A stretch of 64,000 bases of DNA from Episyrphus balteatus (taxonomy: Eukaryota > Arthropoda > Insecta > Diptera > Syrphidae). The position numbers were made by a program, and so were the translations under genes. The notes under the pieces are model-generated. The model made no database searches and was not told where the DNA came from. It saw nothing but the letters and a program-made list of their open reading frames with translations. Location: assembly GCF_945859705.1 (NCBI RefSeq), contig NC_079134.1, positions 51,824,402 to 51,888,401 on the forward strand, in the 5' to 3' direction. Shown in pieces: positions 33,154 through 42,954 of the stretch. How positions within the stretch are numbered: position 1 is the stretch's first letter; every line of letters begins with the position of its first letter.

Positions 33154-34653
33154 TAGCCCGATCAATCTAGACATTTTATCAAAGTTGATTGAAGTACAAG
33201 ATTTTTTGATGCAGTTAGGTTCCTTTGATAAAGTTTAATATGAGATCACAGTTTTACACCAAAATTTGATATGGCGTATCCCCGAAAATGACCCCTGACC
33301 CCAGGCAGTACGGAAAAAATGATCTCAATCGAATTTAATTAATGGCACATTTAAATCACCAAGCTCATTTGCTTACTAGCTTTCTTGGTAGAAGAATCTA
33401 AATTTTAGAACGGCACTCTGCTTTATATGTTGCAAAATATTTTATAGTGGTGAGAATTCCACTGTTAAGGAAAGGGTAATACAGACACTTTTAGCAGCAA
33501 GTATAAAAAGAGGTGAAAAAGATCATGAACATAAACTTAGAGGGTTATGTTTTGTGACAATTCATTCCTCTTGCTGGCGGAATTACACGAATGAAAAATT
33601 GATTTTGGGTGCCCGTCGTCGAAAGACATCTACTTTGGAGCCTTCACCCTTGCCATCATCAGAAGAACCCTTTAGGCAAAACTTTGATTTTGAAAAATTA
33701 TGTTTTATTGGCGCAAAACCAGCTGATGATGCTTTCATTGCTAAGCAAATAAAAATTACTCCAAAATCCCGGATAAGAGTGTGTATAGTTACATCGAATA
33801 TTATAAGGGAAACCGTCTTTAAGAAATTGTCGAATAGAGATGATGACTTTGCTCGGGGAGTACTGGAACCTTTAATTAATGTTACTGATGTGGTTAATGT
33901 AAAGGCGTGATATCACGTTCATTGTTGTAACAGTTTATATAAAAAAAGATCTGAAAGTGGACATGATATTCAGAGTTTTATAAGAAATCAACATAAGCAG
34001 TTTACTTAATTGACCAACTTCGTATCGAAATCCACATTCTAGAAAAAACGAGTATTCAATGTGTTTTTTTTTTTCCAAATTTTGACTTAAATATCGATTA
34101 TTTCAAAAACAATTCATTAAAATAACATAAAAATTTCTAAAAGGTTTCATTCATAACTGTAAGTGTTGCCGTTACATTTTTAATAATTTTTTTATTTTAA
34201 GTATTTTTTTGTATAAAATTGCCCCTCCCGCCTAAACGGGGGGAGATAGATCCTCCCTCACAAAAAAAAAAAAAAAAATTATTGTATTGAACCCCTCTAC
34301 AAAAAACTATTATCAATTCTTGGCCCATAATTTATCGTACTATCCTCGTTAAAAGGGGTAAAAAGGGGTTTTAGATGGGGTTTACTTGGTGTAAGAGGTT
34401 TACACCCATGGAGAGTTTTTATGAGCATGATGTGAACTACAACTTGCTTAAATTTTATTAAATTCGGTTGAGATCATTTTTCCCGTACTGTCTAGAGATC
34501 AGTAATCATTTTCGGGGATACACCATATCAAATTTTGGTGTAAAACTGTGATTTCATATTCTACTCCATCAAAAGAATCTAACTGCATCAAAAAAATTTG
34601 TATTTCAATTAACTTTGATATATAGTGAATTTTTTTCTAGGATGATCGGGCTA
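33154..34653 (+). mobile_element. TIR element (1.5 kb, ~200-bp arms) with a broken zinc-motif ORF
   Basis: Ends TAGCCCGATCAATCTAGA (33154) and TCTAGGATGATCGGGCTA (to 34653) are inverted copies. Arms extend inward about 200 bp (for example CACAGTTTTACACCAAAATT near 33247, mirrored at 34530). The trinucleotide GGA stands outside both ends, perhaps a 3-bp target duplication. It encloses the frame at 33421-34009. Confidence 0.7.
33421..34009 (+). pseudogene. Transposon-borne Cys/His protein fragment
   Basis: One frame is open from about 33421, with a TGA at 33908, and continues to TAA at 34007. It reads FICCKIFYSGENSTVKERVI, then IHSSCWRNYTNEKLI, FDFEKLCFIGAKPADDAF, and after the TGA YHVHCCNSLYKKRSESG. 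Pairs of cysteines, an H-x3-C and a YH-x2-C are the marks of an unnamed arthropod family that I have seen only in transposon-like contexts ('C.FC ... YH..C'). There is no start codon upstream, so the 5' part is lost. Role in the element unknown. Confidence 0.5.
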
Positions 34654-35159
34654 GGAGTAACCTAAAAATGTTATCACTCGGTGTCGGTAAAGAGCCCAGC
34701 CCAGTACCGAGCGAAAAAAGTGCAAACGAAAGAGGTTAAAATTTAAAAGAGTTTTAAACAAGAACTTACTTATTTTAAGTCGTAATAGTACAAAATTTGG
34801 GATAAAATATTGAAACTGTGTTATTTTCATTAAACAGAGTCGATTTGTAGAATATATTACTCCAAGATAATTATTATTTAGTCAAAATTTTAAATTTAAC
34901 CTAAATATGTGTTTTAGCCGAGCAAAAAAATGCAAATATGTAAAAAATAATAAAATATATTGATATTATATTCACCCTTTTTTTGATTTTCGTTAATGAA
35001 ATAAATACTTTCGTTTTTAAAGAATACGTGTCCCAAATTTCATTTTTCGCTTTTAATACTTACGAATTGTAATGTTCATAAATACTATAAAGTTGGCAAA
35101 ACTTTATGTTTTGACGTTTACATTTCGTTTGGGTTTTTGTGGCCGAATTATAAATGGAA

Positions 35160-36465
35160 AATTTAATTTCAAAAATAAAGTAAACAAAGGAGACTGGACA
35201 CTTTTGTATGGGACGTGGCCCATCGGTGTAACACATTGTGACATACTTCAAATGAAAGGTATCGATGAGTGTATTATTTGTTTATATGGGCAAAAGTCAG
35301 TATCTCGTGCAGGGAAAGTGCAGTGATGCATTTTATGCTCAAAAATGTATGTAATAAAATTCAGAAAAGTATACATTTTGACTTGATGCTCGATTAAATT
35401 GATTCAAAAACATAACATAACTGTGTTGGAAGTTCAATTGGGCTAATCCATCACCAGTTTTCACCCATGACGCAATGCATTTTTTGGTTTCTAGAGCACT
35501 TTTGTATGGGACGTGACTCATTGGTGTAACACATTGAGACAAACATCAGATGAAAGATCTCAATGAGCGCATTTGTTCTTTGTATGGTGCATTTTATGTT
35601 CAAAGATAAATGTAACACATTGAAAATTACATACATCAAATGAAAGTTACTGATATTTCTTTGAATAGACAATAAACTCTATCTCGTGGAAGGTGCAGTG
35701 GTGCATTTTATGTTCAAAAATGTATTCAAGGTTATTTTAAATGTTTGTGTTTTTAGAACAAAAAAAGGTGGAGAAACGACTAAATTCATGTCGTATGGTT
35801 TGTGGTTTAAATTCATAATACCTACCAACATCTTATGAGTAATATATGTAACTTGTAGTTTGAGTTGCATTTTTGAAAAATTAGTCACAACCTTCGTATA
35901 TTAAAATTATTTTAAAACCAACAAGGTAGTTTCGCACACGACTTCAAAGTACAGAAGATCATATACTTACTCAAACATTTTTTGTTATTGCATTTCAATC
36001 TATAAAAAACGATAAATGCACTTTTTTTAAATTAAAGCAATTGATGGATTAGTCCAACAGAACACCGTTATTATTATGTTTTTGAATCTAGTGAATAGAG
36101 AATCTAAACAAATGAGCCACGTCCCATACAAAAGTGTTCTAAAAAACGAAAAATGCATTGCGTCATGGGTGAAAACTGGTGATGGAATAGCCCAATTGAA
36201 CTTCCAACACAGTTTTGTAATGTTTTTGAAACAATTTTATCGAACGTCTAGTCAAAATGTATACTTTTATGAATTTTATAACATACATTTTTCAAAATAA
36301 AATGCATCAATGCACTTTCCCTACACGAGATACAGACTTGTGCCCATACAAAAAAATAATACAATCATCGAGACCTTTCATTTGATGTATGTCTCAATGA
36401 GTTACACCGATGGGCCAAAATGCCCACTCTCCTTTCTTTTGTTATTTTGAATGGGAAAACACACT
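35160..36465. repeat. Large inverted repeat built from a ~190-bp unit
   Basis: Left arm from about 35160 to 35520 and right arm from about 36100 to 36465 are diverged reverse complements (GGACGTGGCCCATCGGTGTA, ATGCATTGCGTCATGGGTGA, CAATTGAACTTCCAACACAG). The left side also repeats a unit in direct orientation (GGGACGTG..CATTGGTGTAAC at 35207 and 35508; GTGCAGTGGTGCATTTTATG near 35694). The several short frames here are by-products. Probably a decayed foldback-like element. Confidence 0.65.
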
Positions 36466-36668
36466 AATAACGCACAATTTACATGTCTTGTAAATTGTAT
36501 GAGAGAATAGGTACCCCAATTGGGAAAGGACTTTGGATGCAGATGTTTTGTGGAATAAAGTCACCAAAGAAATAAACCGGTTTGGGTTTTTGGGGATGGA
36601 CATAGGTAAAAAACACTTATGTTAAGAAATAAACAAAAAAGAAACAATTTTTATTCATACAGCAGTGA

Positions 36669-36968
36669 TCAAACTATAGTCAAGGTAAATGGAATCGAAG
36701 GCATTCCGTTGCAGACAAATACTTTTCCAACTTAACTACCCACCTTAATAATCCTTCTCCATCAATCGTAAGACGCAGATCTCCATCCCTCGAAGCCGAT
36801 ACAAATTCAAACAATCTTAACGATTGCATTGATTATTATGAATTTGTTTATCTGTATCCCAATGTGCAAGCTCCGATATATTACCATAAAATGTTCGTGC
36901 ATAAAGAAGTGGCTCAATCGATAAAAGATCATCTAGAAAGCGTTCTGCTACCAATACTCAGGATTTAA
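36669..36968 (+). other. Unassigned open stretch of 99 codons, no start codon
   Basis: Open from just after a TGA at 36666 to TAA at 36966, with YSQGKWNRRHSVADKYFSNL near the start, SIVRRRSPSLEAD in the middle and CIDYYEFVYLYPNVQAPIYY, then KDHLESVLLPILRI at the end. The composition is protein-like and different from the AT-rich noise, but there is no ATG near the front and no motif I know. It could be a last exon or a transposon fragment; ACTATAG just before the frame could serve as an acceptor. Confidence 0.35.
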
Positions 36969-37124
36969 TATATTATATTATGCCCCGCCCACTTTCCCCT
37001 CCCAACCGACGCGCGAGGAGGACCTTTTGATTATTTTTTTATTATAATAAATAATTGTACTATTATATTCTGATTTTGTTTTAGCTTTGTATGTATTATA
37101 TGAGTATTGAATTGAGTTTTTTGG

Positions 37125-37900
37125 TAAAAAAATAAATAAGAGGTTTAAGAGTGTAAGAGCTTTGTTTTGGCTAAAAAGCCATTTTGTTCATTAATGTTTT
37201 ATTAGTTCTCATACGTTGTCTGATTTTAAATATTTTATCACTTCTATTTTAAAATTGTGTAAAGTATTTAATGATTTAATTTTACTTGGTAGATTATTAT
37301 ATAACTGTAGTCCTTTAAACATCATTGTGTTCTGCGCGCGCGAAGTTGCTTTATATTGTATTCTAAAATTTTGAGCGCTTCTTAGATTATAGGGTTGAGA
37401 ATCACTGATATATTTTAAGTTATTGCATAAATAGCTTGGAAGCATATCATTTTTCATTTTAAACACAAATAATAAGACATTTAATTTAATAAGTTGTGTA
37501 ATATTTAGCCAGTTAAGTCTTTCTAACATATCTTTTATGTGAGTAAGCCGTGCACATTTTAAAATAATCCTCATTGCCTTATTTTGTAGTTTTTGTAGAC
37601 GAGCTATATCTCCGTGGGAAGTTAAAAATAAAATGGTGGAACAATATTGAAAAGGAGGCTTCACAATGGCATTATATATTTTGATGGCTGTAGTAATTGA
37701 TAGTTTTTTTCTAATCCGTCCTAGAAAATATATTTTTTTCGACAATTTCTTGCACACATAGTCTGTATTAGCTTTTAAGGAAATTTTATCATCAATAACT
37801 ACTCCTAAATACTTAAACTCATTCACACGTTCAATATTCTCTCCATTTATTCGCCTTATAGAAAAGCAAATGACCATGAAAAAAAAAAATCCAAAGCAAA
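37125..37900 (-). pseudogene. 5'-truncated non-LTR retrotransposon (CR1/jockey-like RT tail)
   Basis: The minus-strand frame ends at 37209. From about 37870 it reads INGENIERVNEFKYLGVVID, then KKLSKKIYFLGRIRKKLS, QKLQNKAMRIILKCARLTHI and QLYNNLPSKIKSLNTL, the connection/thumb region that ends the ORF2 protein in CR1- and jockey-type elements. Residues upstream of 37900 look unrelated, so the insertion is 5'-truncated. The 3' UTR includes GGCTTTTTAGCC (a small hairpin) and ends near 37125 in a TTATTTATTTTTTTA tail. The frame over the retained part is intact, suggesting a fairly young insertion. Confidence 0.75.
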
Positions 37901-38183
37901 ACGAATGAAATATTTTGTTCAAAATAATGAAATTGCAGCTAGTTAAATCCATTGACAGAATTAAATTAAAATTAGTTTTCATCAAGTGTCTGACAGTTGA
38001 ATATGACAAAATCTTGTTTCAATGTTGGTACTACTGAAAGGTAAATTCCTACGAAATTTAGAACACCGTTTTTAAATTTATGCGAAAATTAATTTCGGTA
38101 ACGTATTCAATTCGGAGTGAAAATCAGAACAGCGGTGATTTATTTTTTTTTGTTTTGTTTACATTTTTCTCTTTTTGTTAATT

Positions 38184-38642
38184 AGTTTCACTGAAGCCGA
38201 CTGGGCTGGCGACAAAAATGATAGAAAGTCCATTTCCCGTTATGTGATGAAAGTTTTTAACAATACAGTAAGCTGGGAATCAGGAAAACAAGCTACTGTA
38301 AGCCTATCATCAACAGAGGCGGAGTATATTGCTCTTGGAGAAGGCATCTGCAAGGCCAAGTGGATGCGAACTTTACTTTCTGAAATGGGTTCTAATGTAA
38401 GCTCACCGACTATTATTTATGAAGATAATCAGTCCTGTATTAAGGTGGCAGAAGAGCACGTGAGCACAAAAGAATGAAACACATCGATGTAAAATATAAT
38501 TTTATCCGTGAAACTATTTTTAATAAAGATATAAGATTGCAATACAAAGCGAGTGGTGACCAATTGGCAGATATACCTAATGACTAAAGGTATCAGCCGA
38601 ACAATATTTGAGAAACATCGTAAGAAATTAAATTTGAAGTAA
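38184..38642 (+). pseudogene. Ty1/copia polyprotein 3' fragment (RNase H)
   Basis: FTEADWAGDKNDRKSISRYV, VSLSSTEAEYIALGEGICKA and YEDNQSCIKVAEEH are the RNase H motifs of copia-type elements (DADWAG, SSTEAEY, DNQ). A frameshift near 38475 moves the text to KHIDVKYNFIRETIF (the conserved HIDVRYHFIRE), and another shift near 38575 gives TKGISRTIFEKHRKKLNLK and a TAA at 38640. Protease, integrase and most of the RT are missing, and no LTR was identified after the stop. Confidence 0.85.
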
Positions 38643-39109
38643 TATTTTTTAATTGATTTAACTTTTCTAAATAAGTTTCGTTTTTGAAAATATTCAATGT
38701 AATAATGTTAATTTAAATTAAGATGCGGTGTTTAGCTGAGTGTAAGTGATGACAAACTTTTCCATGCGTTTGACTTATTGCTTACATTTTATGTAAAAGT
38801 ATGAAACTTTTTGGTAATAATTCCATTTTTGGAAACTAAACTTAAAAAAAATGACAAAGTCTTCATGCATAAAAAAATAAAAAACTATCAAATGATGGAA
38901 CTTTTAATAAATGTAGGTACCAAGCACCAATTTTCATTAAATTTAACGTTCCCTTTTGAAAGAAGAAGTTTTAAAAATTGTGTGAGATTTGACAGTTTCT
39001 TTTTTATTTTAAATGTGGACTTTAAAAATAATTGAGAACGAATAAATTGAAGCTAGAAGCTTTTTATATTTAAAATTTTAATACACAACAGAAAGTCAAA
39101 ACATAAAAG
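38643..39109. other. No gene; possible copia LTR remains
   Basis: AT-rich sequence between the copia stop codon and the Harbinger TIR. A polypurine tract or LTR could not be picked out. Confidence 0.35.
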
Positions 39110-39283
39110 CTGAAACACAATCACGCTTCAGGGCGTCGCTTCGTTGCATTACGTTGAGAAATCCTCAAAGCGCGCTTCTGTCAGAATGACAAACAGCTGA
39201 TTGAAATATCCTATCTGTTGTCAAAAAAAACATTCATAAGTTTCAAAGAATTAAAAAAGAGGAAAATAAAATAAATAAATAAT

Positions 39284-40597
39284 ATGGAAAATAGTATTGA
39301 AAAAGTGGAAAAAATTATTAAGATAGCCAAATTAAGCTGTGCCGCTTATTTAGCGTATTTGGCATATTGTGAAAAAGAAGAGAACGATGAAACTCATTCC
39401 GAGAGAAGATGGTGGGTCCGAGAGCTGAACCTAAGTCGGGACACAAAAGGATTTTTTGCGACAAACTTTCAACAAATGAAAGATAAGGACCCGGAGCAAT
39501 TTTTCAAAATAACACGGATGTCAGCAGCTACATTTGATGTTTTTGAAGCGCTTGTGGAACCCCATTTAGAAAAGAGTTCTTGGAGGATGCCAATACAACC
39601 CAAAGCCCGATTGTTCCGGACTTTGTTGTAAATTCTCTCATATAATTATTTTTTTCTTTTATTAATAAAAAGTTATATTTTCTGTAGATACTTATCGCAG
39701 GGCTGTTCAAAACAAGTATTGGCTTGGATGTTCCGAATGGGCTATTCCACTGTCGCCAAAATTATTTATGAAACTTGCGACATTTTATGGGATTTGCTCA
39801 TGCCACTTTATTTAGCGCCACCAAATGAAGTTGACTGTAAATCCATAGCTAGAGACTTCGAGTTGTTTTGGAATTTGCCCAACTGCGTAGCAGCTATTGA
39901 TGGGAAACACATAAATATTCGTTGTCCCCCAGGAGCTGAATCGGAATATTACAACTATAAAGGCCATCATTCAATTGTGCTTCTCGCAGCTTGTGATGCT
40001 AATTTCACATTTGTTGCAGTTGATATAGGAGCTTACGGCAGCCAAAGTGATGGTGGCATATTTGCAGAGTCCTCCTTTGGAAAAAAAATTTTATCGGGCG
40101 AAATGAACTTCCCTCCCCCAAAATTACTGCCAAACTCAAATTTTAAATGCAACCATTACATGGTGGGTGACGCAGCTTTTCCGTTAAAGCCATACTTAAT
40201 GCGCCCATATCCCGGAAAACTTCTTGAAGCTGACAAGTTTTACTTCAATAAACGATTGTCACGCGCCCGCCGTGTAATAGAAAATGCGTTTGGGATTCTT
40301 GTCGCCAGATGGAGGATTCTAGAAACCACATTGAATATGCTTCCATCAAATGCAGAGAGAGTTGTAAAGGCAACCGTTGTTTTGCACAACTTTATAAAAC
40401 TGAACGATCAAATGTTTTGTCCTCCAGAGTTAGTGGATGTTTGCAACAACGATGGTGAGATAATTACCCAAGGCCAGTGGAGAAATGAAGCAGCACCGCT
40501 GCCAAAAAGCAGAACCATAGGTTCCCATAACTCCACTCGTGAAGCTTTTACGATGAGAGATGAATTAAAAAAGGTCCTCAACGCAAATCGAATTTAA
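39284..40597 (+). CDS. Harbinger (HARBI1-like) transposase
   Basis: Two exons, 39284-39627 and 39688-40597, joined across a 60-nt GT-AG intron, give 417 residues with no stop. The N-terminal 110 residues contain WWVRELNLSRDTKGFF, a segment common to animal Harbinger transposases. The helical region with GYSTVAKII follows (~130-145). The DDE_4 core has VAAIDGKHI (D186), YMVGDAAFPL (D276) and ARRVIENAFGILVARWRIL (E313). Such enzymes cut and paste DNA, usually with the partner Myb/MADF protein that brings them to the nucleus and the TIRs. Length and motifs are those of active members; activity is inferred only. Domesticated HARBI1 is an alternative, but the flanking TIRs argue for a transposon. 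Confidence 0.9.
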
Positions 40598-40857
40598 TCA
40601 GTTTTTTTTTTGTTGGAATTTGTATGTATATTTTCTTACGTTCAAATAAATAGTTGCATATATAAGATATGAAAACCTAATCGTTATTTTATGTGCATTA
40701 AGCATTAACTACATTGGACAATTTGCAAAGTAAAAACACATTTCGAAAAACTATCGAAAATTGAAGATTTGCACTTGGTTTAATCTGAAAGTAAACAAAA
40801 TAAAAAAGTAAAACGACCCGATATGAAAAAAAAAAAAAAAAAGATATAAAATAAATT

Positions 40858-41510
40858 TTATTGTTGAAGATTAGCAAGGAGCTCTTTGTTTATTTCCTCC
40901 ATGATTTTTGATTGTAACCGCATTTTGGCGGCAACAGATAGGGGCTGCATCCGTCGGGCCATGTTGACCATGAACTCCTCGTCAATATCCCTTGGAGTTG
41001 AGGATATTGACGAGGGAGTTGCCAGTTCCATCACGGTCTTCTGATGGATGCCCCCCAAAAATGTGTTGAATTCACTGCTTCAAAGTTTCCGATTTGTCTG
41101 TAAAAGAAAAGTTATGAACAATATGAAATAAAAATTTTAAATACATATAACCTTCTTGTTTGGATTGAATCTGAAAGGAACTGAAGGGAGTCGAAAAACT
41201 CCCAAACAGGTCCTTGTCGGCAGCGCTTCCCGAGGGAGCTTCCATTTTTCGCTTTTCCTTTATGAAGCGGTCCCTCAAACTTTTCCACCGCTGCCGACAT
41301 TCACCAACTGAAACAAAAAAAAAATAAACATATGCAGGAATGTAAATTTTGATAAATGTTATATTACCTGTTCTCCCCAACTCCTTGCTATTGAGTCCCA
41401 CGCCATGTTCCGCTGGTTAACATTTTTGTACTCCTTGAGCTTCGTATTGTATAGGAACTCTTTGTCCTTGACCAGAGCAATTAGTTGTTCTTCAAAAATC
41501 TATTCCTTAC
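40858..41510 (-). CDS. MADF/BESS-type accessory protein of the Harbinger element, probably damaged
   Basis: On the minus strand, EEQLIALVKDKEFLYNTKLK and RNMAWDSIARSWGEQ (about 41495-41373) form the first half of a MADF domain. A GT-AG intron (GTAATATAAC ... TTTCAG) joins it to VGECRQRWKSLRDRFIKEKR (from about 41311). After a possible second intron, DEEFMVNMARRMQPLSVAAK and IMEEINKELLANLQQ (ending 40858) resemble a BESS-like tail. No ATG precedes the MADF start: TAG stands four codons upstream, and a duplicated ACGTAAGGAA suggests rearrangement. The join to the last exon also needs a frame change. In PIF/Harbinger elements this protein binds DNA and recruits the transposase. Confidence 0.65.
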
Positions 41511-41846
41511 GTTTCCTTACGTTTGTCAAAAAAAGCGTACGTAAGAAAAGCGTCATTGTGTGAGGAAACAACTGATTTCCTATAGTTGAACTTTTCGCAG
41601 TTGTCAAAATCGACGGCAAAGCGTGATTGTGTTTCAGTTTTAATGGACGAATCATTTTACTTGCCTAGTAAGGAAATGTCAAATAATATTCATTTATTTT
41701 CATATAGCAGTGACTTTGATTTTCTTCCCCAAAGTTTTCGAACGAAAACGGATGGTCGGGACATTTTGTAAATCGGCACAGATATCGGGACAGGGTCCAA
41801 ATGTCGGGACTGTCCCGCACAAATCGGGACGCCTGGCAGCCCTAAG

Positions 41847-41955
41847 TGGCCACCGCAATCTCCCGACCTCAATACCACAGAAAATTTATAGGATCTCGCA
41901 GATTGGGCGATTAGAAACCGGAAAGTTTCATAAAAAAATAGAACTTCGCTGAAAG
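41847..41955 (+). pseudogene. Tc1 transposase C-terminal scrap
   Basis: The plus strand reads WPPQSPDLNTTENL, a stop in place of W, then DLADWAIRNRKVS. 'WPPQSPDLNPIENLW' is the third catalytic block of Tc1 transposases. Nothing else of the element is visible. Confidence 0.65.
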
Positions 41956-41999
41956 CTAACATTTGAAAATTAAACGTGAAAATTGTATATGAAAATTGG

Positions 42000-42160
42000 T
42001 CCAACAAAATTAATTCCAAAAACTCCTTTTCTGGAGAGTCTCCAAAAAATTCAAGTTTGATATTAATCGGTCCATCCGTTTAAGCTGTAGCTTCTTATAC
42101 AGACAGACTGATGGAAGACGGGCTTCCGGGACCCACTTTTTTTTACATTCCCTATTATCG
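42000..42160 (-). repeat. (CTGT)n-bearing dipteran repeat, copy 2
   Basis: The minus strand reads AAAAAAAAGTGGGTCCCGGA, CAGTCTGTCTGTATA and GCTACAGCTTAAACGGATGG with AAACTTGAATTTTTTGGAGA, matching the unit at 17080-17260 block by block. The CTGT run is shorter here. Confidence 0.6.
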
Positions 42161-42954
42161 TCCGTGAAATTATCACAGACTAAATTATCGATTCTGCGAG
42201 CTATCAAGATTGTATATATTTTTTAACTACACTAAAATGTCTCTAAATGGAAAATCAATCCCGGTTTTTATTTACCACTAAAATCAATACCTTGCAATTT
42301 GTATGAATGGTGGGTATGCTCTTTCTGAAAAATCACCACTTTCTTTTGCAGCTAAAATTTGTGTTCAGCAACTTACATACATGCAACCTTAGCTATTTTA
42401 TTTTTCATTACGTATTTTTAAAGAAATTCCGTACTACCTAATTCGAAATCAAAATACAGTTTGTCAATGACATAAACATGATTAACAATTTCCCAAACCA
42501 CACTTTCCTTACTTGCGCAAAATCATGTACTTTGTTTTGTGTTTTTTTGTCCAACCAACAACGAAAGCAAAAATGTTTTCACCTCGAAGCCATAAAAGTT
42601 TATTTCCAACGCACAACGGAACTTATTCAATTAGGGCCAGGTATAAAGACAATGTACAGATGACAGAAAAATTCAAAGTATTTAGCGACACGAACCTCGA
42701 ACAAACGACTGAAACAAAAAAAAAAATAAAAGTTTTTAAAATTTAAATAACTTTGGATATTAGTAACTTAAAACACAAAAAAAAATAAAAAGAAAACAAT
42801 TGATTAATAAAATAATAAAATTTTAATATTCCCAAATTTCTCCGTGAAACAGGGTGACTTTTCTACATAACCTCCTAACAGCTTAATTTGCTGTTATTAC
42901 CTAATAAATAAATTTAATTAAATCGATTTGAAAACAGAAAACACAACAGCAACC
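42161..42954. other. Upstream region of the arrestin gene
   Basis: No coding sequence. I looked for the photoreceptor core element of the TAATYNRATTA type and found only the loose TTAATTTGCTGTTATTA at 42890-42906, whose spacing is wrong. No clear TATA box. Confidence 0.4.

Larger units (their letters stand above)
39110..41637. mobile_element. PIF/Harbinger transposon with two convergent genes
   Basis: The ends CTGAAACACAATCACGCTT (39110-39128) and its exact complement (41619-41637) are 19-bp TIRs. Inside are a plus-strand DDE_4 transposase and a minus-strand MADF/Myb-like protein, the two-gene layout that defines the superfamily. The 3-bp target duplication normal for Harbinger could not be settled (AAG before, TTT after). 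Total 2528 bp. The transposase is uninterrupted after splicing, the TIRs are identical, and the element may be young. Confidence 0.85.

Noticed and set aside
35060..36300. Several 60-85 codon frames as genes
   Set aside because: They are the two strands of one inverted repeat and echo each other; none has a known motif.
42890..42906. TTAATTTGCTGTTATTA as a photoreceptor core promoter site upstream of the arrestin gene
   Set aside because: The half-sites are eight bases apart rather than three as in TAATYNRATTA, so it does not match the known element.
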